Source of the DNA: Eubacterium limosum
GTDB lineage: Bacteria > Bacillota > Clostridia > Eubacteriales > Eubacteriaceae
Direction of reading: 5' to 3'
Length of the DNA stretch: 19,908 nt
Assembly: GCA_959020865.1 (NCBI GenBank)
Contig: CAUEUD010000048.1
Location: 1 to 19,908, forward strand
Shown piece after piece: positions 1 to 6,484 of this stretch (within the stretch, counting starts at the first letter, position 1; each line of letters starts with the position of its first letter). The notes beneath the pieces were generated by a model. The model made no database searches. It saw only the letters and a program-made list of their open reading frames with translations, and was not told the origin of the DNA. A program made the position numbers and the translations under genes.

Positions 1-8
1 TTGTAATC

Positions 9-54
9 AACCGGTATGAGGAGATCACCATCTTCCTCATACCGGTTCTTTTTT
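9..54 (+). terminator. Intrinsic terminator of a gene left of the window
   Basis: A 13-bp perfect stem (9-21 with 35-47), extended by an A-T pair, is followed by C and six T residues (49-54). This is a classic Rho-independent terminator. It presumably ends a rightward transcript whose gene lies before the window. Confidence 0.85.
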
Positions 55-640
55 GCCCCGACTGTAAAAAGCGGCGGGAGTTCGAATGTTTTAAGAAGCT
101 CCAGTACTGCCACCGGGTGCTCACCCTTGAGATGATCAAGCACTGTTGTTACGATTCCGAGGTCTATGAAAAGCTTTTGACTGAGGATATTCTGGAGCTT
201 CTGGACGCCGGTGAGCGGGTGGTTTACTTCGAGGAGGGCAGGCTGAGGCCCGAAAACGGGATTTCCAGAAAAACGTTGCCTATGCGAAGCGAGTTGTTCA
301 GGGGCCTATGGGGCTTCTGCCAGAGCCAGATATCCCAGCCCTTAAAAAGGGCGAGAAGCCTGACCGCAAGGACGCCAGAAGAAACCGGCGGAGCCAGATG
401 GCAGCCTGGGCCAAGGCCTTTGCCGCCAGGTTCATAGATAAAATCGCCTGTATAAAAAAACTGGTACAGCCTGCTGCGCCTGAAATGCTCCGACACCAAT
501 GGCGATCCGCTCTGGAAAAACAGAGTTCTGCGAAAAAAGTCCAACTCCGAGTACATTCTCACACCATCCATCAGGCTGTAGAATAGAGTCAAGGTCAGCG
601 CAGGAAAGCGTAGCGCCAAAATTGAATGAGGAGGTACTGA
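55..640 (+). other. Degraded coding region, two overlapping frames, function unknown
   Basis: No intact gene with a convincing start is visible here. One frame, open from before 55 to 437, reads as a plausible protein up to about 245: it starts with a CPDC zinc-ribbon-like pair and has an acidic helical part. From about 240 to 590 a second frame looks more protein-like. It is basic and rich in Lys and Arg, contains MGLLPEPDIPALKKGEK, and has only one ATG (308). The switch of plausible coding frame near 240 suggests either two overlapping genes or a frameshift. GAGGAGG at 230-236 could be a ribosome binding site without a normal start after it. The neighbouring genes are broken phage genes, so I infer this is part of the same remnant. 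I do not recognise a family. Confidence 0.3.
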
Positions 641-642
641 GG

Positions 643-903
643 ATGAAGAAATCAGTACAAAAGAAGCAAAACACTTTTTCCCAAAAAACTGCGGAGAAAG
701 GGTTGGTTCCATGCGGTCAAAATAATCACGGTTCCCAGCGTGTTTATCCGGTTCCCAGATACCTGAAAAATCTGGGCATCGAGACGATGAAGGAGCCCCC
801 GGGGTGGACGCGGCGGGATTCAGCCTGGAGAACCCGAAGGCCATGCGGCCAAAGGGCTGGAAGCCTGAGGAAACGCCTGATTTTTTACAGGGAAGTGAGA
901 TGA
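643..903 (+). CDS. Small basic hypothetical protein
   Basis: An 86-codon frame starts at ATG 643 after AGGAGG (629-634) with 8-nt spacing, which is the reason for this start. The first 50 residues are polar and Lys/Gln-rich. The C-terminal part, after about residue 48, becomes very Arg/Trp-rich and looks like out-of-frame translation. At the same place the neighbouring frame (about 800-899) reads as normal protein and runs into the next gene, so a frameshift near 800 is possible. No family is recognised. It lies in the decayed phage segment. Confidence 0.35.
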   Translation: MKKSVQKKQNTFSQKTAEKGLVPCGQNNHGSQRVYPVPRYLKNLGIETMKEPPGWTRRDSAWRTRRPCGQRAGSLRKRLIFYREVR

Positions 904-1241
904 TCCGGGAAATTACCAAGGTGCGGCTGTACCTCAGCTCGGATGAGGTGCATCTGCTCTGCGCCATGCACGACAACGATCCGGTTTTCCGGGGGACTAA
1001 CGCCAAGGGCCAGCCTGTCTCCTGTGTGCTGGCAGAGATCCCCGGCACCGAAACCCATGATCTCTACAGGCAGGATTGGTATGCGCTGCGGAGTCCAGAG
1101 CTGCGGCCTACCATGGATGTGGAGCTGCTGCTTGACAGTGTGGATATGGGGCGCATGGTGTATAAGACGGTTGAGTTTGGCTATGAAAAGTACTTTGTGC
1201 TGGTGGAAAGGGAGGGGGCCTGTCATGACGAAGTCGAATAA
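900..1241 (+). CDS. Hypothetical protein of phage remnant (113 aa)
   Basis: ATG 900 follows GGAAGTGAG, a fair ribosome binding site. The product begins MIREITKVRLYLSSDEVHLL and is acidic. It has a mixed alpha/beta look with no membrane segment and no recognisable motif. The same frame is open upstream (from about 804), so a longer form or an upstream fused fragment cannot be excluded. Its last 17 bases overlap the start of the antirepressor remnant, a typical tight phage operon arrangement. The function is unknown. I think it was a real gene because of the start signal and overlap, but its neighbours are damaged. Confidence 0.5.
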   Translation: MIREITKVRLYLSSDEVHLLCAMHDNDPVFRGTNAKGQPVSCVLAEIPGTETHDLYRQDWYALRSPELRPTMDVELLLDSVDMGRMVYKTVEFGYEKYFVLVEREGACHDEVE

Positions 1242-2223
1242 TGCCAATAATAACATGAACGGATTTCTGGAAATTTTTAAATATGACGGTTTAAAGAATA
1301 TCCGCACCGTGGTAGAGCAGGTGGATGCCGGGCGGATCGCTGATCAGCTTCGAGCTGTTAACAAAGCTCTGGGCCAAGATAATGGCGGGCGTGACCGCGC
1401 AGATCTGGAGCGTGAGCGGGAGCTGTGCTGCAAAAAGCTCAGGGCAGTGGTGGAGGATCGTGTGGCGATCTGGCTTGTGGCTAAGGATGCCGCGGAGGTG
1501 CTGGAGTTCCGGGGTTCGTCGCGGGCGGTGCGCTACCATGTGGATGAGGACGACCGGTTGAAATTACCAGTCGTGGATTCTAAGGGAAGACGGCAGATGA
1601 CCACTGTGCTGAGCCTGCCGGGGCTCATCGCCCTGATTCTTGGCAGCAGGACAACCGAGGCAAAGCGGTTCTGCAACTGAGTGACAGGTGTGGTGGTGCC
1701 CTCTATTTTAAAATATGGGGCCTATATGACGCCTGAAACCTTAAAGGGGATACAGAGGAGGACCCTGAAGCCAGAGACCGCCTGATTCAGGCATTGGCGG
1801 AGGAAATGGACAAAAGCCGGCAGATGCAGGAGGAGCTGCTTGTTTTGAAGGAAACCCTTGGCCTGGCCCGGCCAAAGCTTTTGTTCGTGGACAGCATCAT
1901 TGCCTCACAGGGGTCCATCTCTATGGGGGATATGGCCAAGCTGCTCAGGCAGAATGGGAACGCCATGGGGCGCACCCGACTCTTTGAGACGCTGCGCGGC
2001 TCTGGGGTGCTCAGCTGTCAGAAGGGCAGCTGGAATAAACCGCTGCAGTGGGCTGTGGAGGCCGGCTACTTTGAGATCAAGGAGGGGGGGCTCTGGTCTG
2101 TCTTATGAAATGCCTGAACGGCGGCTGTGGTCTGCCACCCGGGTAACACCTAAGGGCCAGGCCTTTCTGATGGATAAGCTGGGTAAAGCCGACCTACTGG
2201 CATCTGCTGATATATTACAATAA
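1225..2223 (+). pseudogene. Phage antirepressor (Bro-N + KilAC), multiply broken
   Basis: The reading starts at ATG 1225. The Bro-N signature is clear: IWLVAKDAAEVLEF near 1465-1510, then HVDEDD, then PGLIALILGSRTTEAKRF near 1620-1670. The next codon that should be Trp (RFxxWVT in the family) is TGA at 1678-1680. The same frame continues as VTGVVVPSILKYGAYMTPETL, the usual end of Bro-N. A frameshift in the G run near 1746-1749 moves it to another frame, EDPEARDRLIQALAEEM. The KilAC domain follows (RPKLLFVDSII, MAKLLRQNG, RLFETLRGSGVL). A second frameshift in the G run near 2083-2091 leads to the family's closing TRVTPKGQAFLMDKL before TAA 2221-2223. About 46 extra residues lie between IRTVV and WLVAKD. 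Antirepressors of this class act on phage repressors. This copy must be inactive. Confidence 0.85.
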
Positions 2224-2682
2224 CAAGGCCGCTGTGCTTGGAAAGGATAATATCTGGTGCTGGCCTGTGTGCGCTTTAATGTGCCCAACACAACGCTGAT
2301 GGCGGCCCTGGGGCTTAAAAACCGACAGGCGCTCTGGACAAAAAGGCAGACGCTCATTAAGACAGAGCGGATAACCTACACGCCGGACACAGGCTGCCGG
2401 GCCGGGCAGTACACCCTCATCCCCTTTGACAGAGGGCTGGCGGTCATTTCTGTCGAGAGTGAAAACCGTCATGGCCCGACGCAAGTCTGGACACAGAGCG
2501 TGACAGGATCTGGACACAAAACCCAACCATACATAAATACTGTAAATAATAAACAAGCTTTTATATATTATAGTAATCCTGACAGCGGCGCTTCCCTCAT
2601 GGGCTTTAATCTGCTGCCAAAGCTGACTGAGAGTGAGGAGGCTGCCGTGAGAGCGCTGTACCCGGACAATGAGGTCGCCTGA
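2171..2682 (+). pseudogene. Phage replication-initiator / HTH protein, frameshifted
   Basis: Two frames make one family-like protein. The first (about 2171-2255) reads YWHLLIYYNNKAAVLGKDNIW. The second (from about 2257, GTG) reads VPNTTLMAALGLKNRQALWTKRQTL, then ITYTPDTGCRAGQYTLIPF. Together they resemble the winged-helix N-terminal domain of phage replisome-organiser/DnaD-like initiators: a WHLL..YYNN start, a helix-turn-helix, then a GxxGxYxLIPF wing. The frameshift lies near 2255. After the domain comes a low-complexity AT-rich linker (2526-2578) and a short tail with LTESEEAAVRALYP. Its 5' end overlaps the end of the antirepressor remnant. The assignment is by motif pattern only. Loss of function is inferred from the frame break. 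Confidence 0.6.
2485..2520. repeat. Direct repeat TCTGGACACA, two copies
   Basis: TCTGGACACA occurs at 2485-2494 and 2511-2520, 26 bases apart, just before an AT-rich stretch inside the replication-initiator remnant. The pair resembles iterons, but two copies is a weak case. Confidence 0.35.
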
Positions 2683-2726
2683 TTTAATGCTTTGTGGGAG
2701 GCCCGGGAGAGAAAGCAGGCCCAGGG

Positions 2727-2924
2727 ATGAGACTTGGAACAGGACCTGCGGTCATCCGGCTGCCGAGGCGTTTCGCCATTGAGGCGGCGTGCAAGGTCTC
2801 GCTGAGCTGCCCTGCCCGCACCTATGAGGAGGCAGAAGACTGATGTTATGCGTACAGCGGCGCGGTGGAGGATCGGTTTCCGGAAATCGTGCTTGAAATA
2901 ACAGAGCTTTATGAGGAGGATTAG
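2727..2924 (+). pseudogene. Small phage gene with in-frame TGA
   Basis: ATG 2727 opens a frame of 38 codons that stops at TGA 2841-2843. The same frame then reads on as a normal, acidic protein end (CYAYSGAVEDRFPEIVLEIT) to TAG 2922-2924, which directly abuts the sigma-factor start. The continuity across the TGA suggests a 65-residue ancestral gene with one nonsense change. No family is recognised. Confidence 0.45.
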
Positions 2925-3509
2925 ATGAAAGAAGAGCGTTATGAGCTGGTGTAAAAATGGGTGCAGGAAGCCCAGGAGAGCGATCAAAAGGCCCAGGAGA
3001 TGCTGCTGCTTTCCTTTAAGCCCCTGATGCTGTCCATGGTTCAAAAATATGTTTACAATCCGTCCGATTATGAGGATGCCGGGCAGGACGCCTGCTGCGC
3101 CTTTTTGGAGGGCGTGCGGGATTTTGCCCCTGGGGCTTCGGTGTACTTCCATGTTTTTATCCGGCTGCGGCTGGAAAACTATTTTAAAAAGCGGCGGGAG
3201 GGCCGGTTTGACCGCTCGGTGAAGCCGGAGGAATCCTTGGACCGGGAGATACAGGGTGAGGATGGTGCCATTGCGCTCATCCTCGACTCTGAAGCCGATG
3301 TGGAGGCCGCCTGCCTGGACATAGAACAGAAGGAGGACCTGGCTCAGGCCTTTAAGGGGATGACACCTTGCCTGAAGGAGGTTTTTTGCTGGCGGTATGA
3401 GGAAAAGGGAAGCTTTAAACAACTGGCAGCTCAAAAGGGCGTGAGCCCGACAGCTGTGACAAAAGCATACAAACGAGCTCTGGCCGCCATGCGGAAGAAA
3501 GCAGCCTGA
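2925..3509 (+). pseudogene. Phage-type sigma-70 family factor, early stop at codon 10
   Basis: ATG 2925 follows GAGGAGG with good spacing and encodes MKEERYELV, then TAA (2952-2954), and continues in frame as KWVQEAQESDQKAQEM. The rest shows sigma region 2 (MLSMVQKYVYNPSDYEDAGQDACCAFLEG, roughly codons 35-65) and a region 4 helix-turn-helix at the end (GSFKQLAAQKGVSPTAVTKAYKRAL). Regions 1 and 3 are absent, as in small phage/mobile-element sigma factors such as the Xpf type that switch on late genes. Reinitiation at GTG 2961 could make a 182-residue protein with most of region 2 and all of region 4, so some activity is possible. Neighbouring phage genes are also broken, so I call it a pseudogene. 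Confidence 0.65.
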
Positions 3510-3535
3510 TTGGTCGTTAAATCTCTGGGGATGCG

Positions 3536-3564
3536 TTGATTTTTTAAAACCGATGGGGTATAAT
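3536..3564 (+). promoter_or_regulatory. Sigma-A promoter before the 196-aa host gene
   Basis: TTGATT (3536-3541) and TATAAT (3559-3564) are separated by 17 bp. Transcription would start near 3571, immediately before a hairpin-plus-T-run (3579-3614), so an attenuated leader is likely. Confidence 0.6.
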
Positions 3565-3578
3565 GAAAAACGATAGAG

Positions 3579-3614
3579 GGCAGGGCTGAGGTTTTATTCA
3601 GGTCTGCCTTTTTT
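3579..3614 (+). terminator. Terminator or attenuator in leader of next gene
   Basis: GGCAG (3579-3583) pairs with CTGCC (3604-3608) and CTGA (3586-3589) with TCAG (3598-3601), followed by six T residues (3609-3614). It sits only about 8 nt after the predicted start of the promoter at 3536-3564 and about 54 nt before the next gene. It could end the upstream phage transcript, attenuate the new one, or do both. Confidence 0.6.
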
Positions 3615-3667
3615 CATAAAATGATGGGGAAGCAAGAAGAAATTTCCGTTATGGAAAGGAATTAAAA

Positions 3668-4258
3668 ATGAACGTTCAATTTACAGATCAGTATATTTTT
3701 AAAAATGAAGCATATCATATCACAGCTTTGGAAAATTCGCTGGTGTTTGATCCTTCGGATTACGGCGCTTTTCCAATATCCTTCTGTCCAGCCTGCGCCA
3801 GAGGTTTTTATGGGCAGTACGGTCTGCGCGAGGGCCGTCTGTGCCTGAGAAACCTGTACATGACCACTTTGGGCGATTACCCGGAAATCAGGGGTGTGGC
3901 TCCAGAGGCAAACAGCCAAGACTTTTTTCTGAGCCTGTTTAAGGTTTACCGGGGCGTCAATATCCCAGCGGCCTACAGCGGCGGTATGTTTATTGGGCGG
4001 GATCTGGTGGAGGATTTTTATGAATCCACAGGTGTTCAGAAGCATTATGCCTACAAGGATGTGTATTTGCTCAAGTTTAAGGACGGACGCTTGAAAAGCG
4101 CCCGGGATTATTCCGATAAAATGCAGAAGATCCGGGATGATATCATCTGTGATACCAATTATTTCTATTATGATGAGACGTCCTTTTCCTTTGTGCGCAA
4201 TCCATCGTATGATTCGCCTTACGAGGTTAACTGGGAAGATCTGATCAAACAGGAATAG
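3668..4258 (+). CDS. Hypothetical protein (196 aa)
   Basis: ATG 3668 follows GGAAAGGAATT, an adequate ribosome binding site. The protein is soluble-looking and Tyr/Phe/Asp-rich, with no signal peptide or membrane segment. A CPAC pair near residues 39-42 could bind metal or be a relic of a zinc site, with only these two Cys close together. The middle contains YSGGMFIGRDLVEDFYE and the end is acidic. I do not recognise a family. It has its own promoter and leader terminator and is followed 60 bp later by the macrodomain gene. Base composition is like its host neighbours rather than the AT-rich phage control region. Confidence 0.75.
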   Translation: MNVQFTDQYIFKNEAYHITALENSLVFDPSDYGAFPISFCPACARGFYGQYGLREGRLCLRNLYMTTLGDYPEIRGVAPEANSQDFFLSLFKVYRGVNIPAAYSGGMFIGRDLVEDFYESTGVQKHYAYKDVYLLKFKDGRLKSARDYSDKMQKIRDDIICDTNYFYYDETSFSFVRNPSYDSPYEVNWEDLIKQE

Positions 4259-4318
4259 GATGGGCAGAGCCGCATGTCTGGAAAAATTTATGTAAAATGG
4301 AATTAGAGGAGGAGAAGG

Positions 4319-4837
4319 ATGGGAAACATTGAACTTTTACTGGGAGATATTACAAAGGATCACGGTGTGGACGCTATTGTCAACGCGGCCAACAGCTCGC
4401 TGCTGGGCGGCGGTGGCGTGGATGGCGCCATCCACCGTGCGGCGGGGCCGGAGCTTCTGGCAGAGTGCCGGACTCTGGGGGGATGCCCCACCGGCGGGGC
4501 GAAAACAACCAGAGCATACCGGCTGCCCTGCAAATATGTTATCCATACGGTCGGCCCAGTTTGGCACGGCGGCGGACAGCATGAGGCAGCGCTGTTAAGG
4601 GATTGCTATGAGAACGCCATGATGCGGGCTCAGGAAGCCGGCGCCCGTTCGGTGGCCTTTCCATCGATTTCAACCGGGGTATACCGGTATCCGGTGGACC
4701 AGGCGGCAGCCATTGCGCTGAAGACCGTCCAGGATTTTTGGGATGCCCATGCGGACAGCTTTGACCGCATCCTGTTTGTTCTGTTTGACGAGCGGACACT
4801 GGCGGCTTACAAAAAAGCCTATGAAGACTTTAATTGA
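4319..4837 (+). CDS. Macrodomain protein, O-acetyl-ADP-ribose deacetylase/ADP-ribosylhydrolase
   Basis: This 172-residue protein is a single macrodomain. Signatures are DAIVNAANSSLLGGGGVDGAIH (residues 18-39), with the ADP-ribose-contacting Asn pair and the Gly-rich loop, TGGAKTT near 58-64, YVIHTVGP near 73-80, and SISTGVYRYP at 116-125, which binds the diphosphate. This matches the YmdB/MacroD class, which removes acetate from O-acetyl-ADP-ribose or ADP-ribose from acidic residues. The length is usual for the family. The start at ATG 4319 is set by GGAGGAG ending 6-8 nt upstream. Its 3' end overlaps the DUF1887-like gene by 17 nt, so the two were probably translationally coupled. Together they suggest nucleotide-signal or ADP-ribose biology, but the link is inference. 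Confidence 0.93.
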   Translation: MGNIELLLGDITKDHGVDAIVNAANSSLLGGGGVDGAIHRAAGPELLAECRTLGGCPTGGAKTTRAYRLPCKYVIHTVGPVWHGGGQHEAALLRDCYENAMMRAQEAGARSVAFPSISTGVYRYPVDQAAAIALKTVQDFWDAHADSFDRILFVLFDERTLAAYKKAYEDFN

Positions 4838-5261
4838 GCTTTATGATCCGGCTCATCCGGTCAAAAATATTCTGGCGGCGCTGATCTTTAAGCCGGAAGT
4901 CCTGATATTCATTGGTCTGAAGGGCAGTCTTACCGACCGGGTCCAGAGCCTTGTTGAGCGTCTGCTGCGGCGAAAGGGCATTGAGGCAGAGCTGCGCTTT
5001 ATGGAGACGGATTTAAAGGACGGCAACCGGGTGGTGCGGATGCTTGAGCAGATTACCTGGGAGCATGCGGACTGTGTTTTTGAAATTTCCGGAGGCCCGG
5101 ATCTGCTCCTGGCTCTGGTAGGGCATTTCTGTGCGCTGCGCGGTGTTCCGCAGCTGTATAAGGATGTTGTTAATTTACATGCAGAACACAAAACCGTGAA
5201 AAGGCGTGAAAAGAAGGGAAGAAACGTGGAAAGGCTGAATATAAGCGGGTTTAGGGTGTAA
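4821..5261 (+). pseudogene. DUF1887/Card1-like CARF-type gene, cut by the prophage
   Basis: ATG 4821 lies inside the end of the macrodomain gene. The N-terminus MKTLIELYDP, then FKPEVLIFIG (23-32) and CVFEISGGPDLLLALVGHFC (85-104), matches the Rossmann-like N-terminal domain of DUF1887 proteins, related to the CARF nucleases Card1/Can2. ISGG is the typical ligand-binding loop. Such proteins are normally about 350-400 residues with a C-terminal restriction-like nuclease domain. Here only about 115 family-like residues remain. Then a highly basic tail (about residues 118-146) is translated from repeat-rich DNA that looks like the end of the Mu-like prophage. I infer that transposition split the gene and that its 3' part lies beyond the right prophage end, outside the window. 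Confidence 0.75.
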
Positions 5262-5293
5262 AGGAAAGTGAAAAAGTGGAAGAAGTGAAAAGG
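5195..5293 (+). repeat. Phased GTGRAAAG repeats, presumed transposase binding sites
   Basis: Seven copies of a GTGRAAAG-like word, all in the same direction, have GTG at 5196, 5206, 5226, 5256, 5268, 5276 and 5285. The first four are spaced by 10, 20 and 30 bp, so they lie on the same face of the helix. Mu ends also carry short repeated transposase sites. This function is inferred from position at the prophage boundary. Confidence 0.5.
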
Positions 5294-5322
5294 GCGATTG
5301 TAAAAAAGAGAGAGCATTTGAA

Positions 5323-5354
5323 CGGCCAAGAAATTGGCCGATTTTTTATTTTTT
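5323..5354 (+). terminator. Intrinsic terminator at prophage left end
   Basis: CGGCCAA (5323-5329) pairs perfectly with TTGGCCG (5334-5340) around a GAAA tetraloop. A 14-base T-rich run (ATTTTTTATTTTTT) follows. It would stop host transcription from entering the prophage. Confidence 0.85.
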
Positions 5355-5699
5355 GTAAAGTGTTTAAATAGCGTTTAAATAATGATAAAAAAACGCTGAA
5401 ATGTTGTTAAAATGGACAAGTACAGAATGCGAGATAAGCCAACGATGTTTAAATTTTGATAGAAATCACTATTAAAATCAGTAACATATCTTATAATATA
5501 GTTAAGAAAATTGATTTGTTAAGAATTAAAGTATTCAAAAGCCCTTCAAAAGGCGTTCAAGGGCTTTTGGACAAATCATTATTGAGATTAATTGTTCTCG
5601 GAACTCACGGAACAAAAATATATTTAACGCGGAACTGGTTCCGTGTTCATACATATGAACAAAATATCAAAAAAAATTACTTTTGTGGATTAAAAAGTA
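5355..5699. other. AT-rich non-coding left region of the prophage
   Basis: I find no credible gene here. It contains TGTTTAAATAGCGTTTAAAT (5361-5380) and two more GTTTAAA-like words (about 5405 and 5446). It also has a hairpin (5536-5569), the palindrome CGGAAC-TG-GTTCCG (5630-5643), and the perfect 8-bp-arm palindrome TGTTCATA-CA-TATGAACA (5644-5661). These look like protein-binding sites, possibly for transposase or regulators. Confidence 0.5.
5536..5569 (-). terminator. Likely terminator of the leftward repressor transcript
   Basis: CAAAAGCCCTT (5536-5546) and AAGGGCTTTTG (5559-5569) are an 11-bp perfect inverted repeat with flanking A and T runs on both sides, so it could work in either direction. 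Its position 130 bp beyond the repressor stop suggests it ends that transcript. Confidence 0.5.
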
Positions 5700-6095
5700 T
5701 TATTCGGCCACCATGAAATTTTCATATTCATAATTTGAGGTTTTGTCTCGTAATAGTTTATATAAATCACCTTTTAAAATTACTTTATCTTCATATGAAA
5801 GTTTTCTCCATTGAGTAATAATTTCTTTTTCTTCAGAATTTAAATTATACTCAATTTTTTTATGGTCAGACGTATCTTCTTTATGAAATGTTTGGTCGTC
5901 CATTCCTGTTAGCAAAAATTCAGGTGAAACACTTAAAAATTCGCAAATTCGAATTATATATTCAGACGGAGGGTTTTTACACCTTTTTTTCCATGTACTT
6001 AAAACACTTTGATTAATACCAAGAAAGACAGCCAAATCTTTAGCTTTTAAATTCTTCTCATTTAAAATTTTATATATTCGTTCGATTATTTGCAT
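5700..6095 (-). CDS. XRE-family phage repressor
   Basis: The 131-residue product has an N-terminal XRE helix-turn-helix (about residues 5-60: NLKAKDLAVFLGINQSVLSTWKK) and a short acidic/helical C-terminal part. It lacks the LexA-like peptidase domain, so induction would not work by RecA-driven self-cleavage. I choose ATG 6095 because AAAGGAGTGA lies 8 nt upstream. The GTG at 6107 abuts that site and is unlikely. It is transcribed away from the early operon, as in Mu and other temperate phages, and should hold the lytic promoter off. A TATAAT on this strand (6136-6131) gives a start near 6124, inside operator 6117-6132, which suggests self-repression. A third operator-like word lies inside its coding region at 5939-5954. 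Confidence 0.88.
   Translation of the reverse strand: MQIIERIYKILNEKNLKAKDLAVFLGINQSVLSTWKKRCKNPPSEYIIRICEFLSVSPEFLLTGMDDQTFHKEDTSDHKKIEYNLNSEEKEIITQWRKLSYEDKVILKGDLYKLLRDKTSNYEYENFMVAE
5939..5954. promoter_or_regulatory. Operator-like site inside repressor gene
   Basis: ATTCG-CAAATT-CGAAT is a 5-6-5 palindrome that differs from the early-promoter operator (6147-6162) at only one spacer position. It lies in the repressor coding sequence about 190 bp from the promoter sites. Confidence 0.5.
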
Positions 6096-6116
6096 CTGCA
6101 ATCTCACTCCTTTGTA

Positions 6117-6132
6117 ATTCGCAAATATAAAT
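6117..6132. promoter_or_regulatory. Operator half-site at repressor start
   Basis: ATTCGCAAATATAAAT shares the left half and spacer with the operator at 6147-6162, starting 30 bp earlier. Its right half is degenerate. It covers the predicted repressor transcription start. Confidence 0.55.
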
Positions 6133-6139
6133 TATAAGC

Positions 6140-6168
6140 TTGACATATTCGCAAATACGAATTATAAT
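6140..6168 (+). promoter_or_regulatory. Early (lytic) promoter
   Basis: TTGACA (6140-6145) and TATAAT (6163-6168) are both full consensus and separated by exactly 17 bp. Transcription would start near 6175 and run into the early genes. The operator 6147-6162 sits in the spacer. Confidence 0.88.
6147..6162. promoter_or_regulatory. Operator in the early promoter spacer
   Basis: ATTCG-CAAATA-CGAAT has perfect 5-bp arms around a 6-bp centre and fills the spacer between -35 and -10. Repressor bound here would block RNA polymerase directly. Confidence 0.7.
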
Positions 6169-6205
6169 ATATTCATAAGTTGGAATAACACAATTATACA
6201 GTATT

Positions 6206-6221
6206 TGTTCTTAATTGAACA
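6206..6221. promoter_or_regulatory. Palindrome in early leader, possible Cro/Ner site
   Basis: TGTTC-TTAATT-GAACA has the same 5-6-5 layout as the repressor operator but other half-sites. It lies about 30 bp after the predicted early start. The same TGTTC/GAACA arms occur at 5644-5661. Confidence 0.35.
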
Positions 6222-6261
6222 CACATTATTGGAGAAAACTTAAGAATAAGAGGTGATGAAA

Positions 6262-6471
6262 GTGCGCAGAGTTGTTAAACAGCCAACTGATTATGGCAAA
6301 TGGATTAAAAAAAGGCTCATTGATAAAAATATGACGGTTGCTCAATTGGCAGATATTATCGGTGTTTCTCAATCAATGATAAGTAAAATAATCTATGGAG
6401 ATACCCCTGGCAACCAACAAAAAGATGCTATAAATAAAGTTCTATCAACAGATATTGACAAAGTGTCGTGA
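6262..6471 (+). CDS. Small helix-turn-helix protein, Cro/Ner position
   Basis: This is a 69-residue HTH protein (MTVAQLADIIGVSQSMISKII near the middle). It is the first gene after the early promoter, where Mu has ner and lambda has cro, so it probably turns down the repressor and/or early promoter. I prefer GTG 6262, because GAGGTG (6250-6255) lies 6 nt upstream. ATG 6256 or GTG 6253 would overlap that site but would only add two or three residues. The stop is close to the next gene (13 nt apart), as expected for an operon. Its DNA target is not known; the palindrome at 6206-6221 is a candidate. Confidence 0.8.
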   Translation: MRRVVKQPTDYGKWIKKRLIDKNMTVAQLADIIGVSQSMISKIIYGDTPGNQQKDAINKVLSTDIDKVS

Positions 6472-6484
6472 AGGGAGGGAGAAC

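Noticed and set aside
224..1048. 274-residue open frame on the minus strand
   Set aside because: The composition is Ser/Pro/Arg-rich and not protein-like. The plus-strand genes here have better start signals and overlaps.
2568..3434. 288-residue open frame on the minus strand
   Set aside because: It is antisense to the sigma-factor and initiator remnants, with low-complexity Leu/His-rich translation and no start signal.
5456..5716. 86-codon frame starting with TTG in the AT-rich left region
   Set aside because: There is no ribosome binding site, and it is crossed by a hairpin and several palindromes. The Asn/Lys/Ile-rich translation is what AT-rich non-coding DNA gives.
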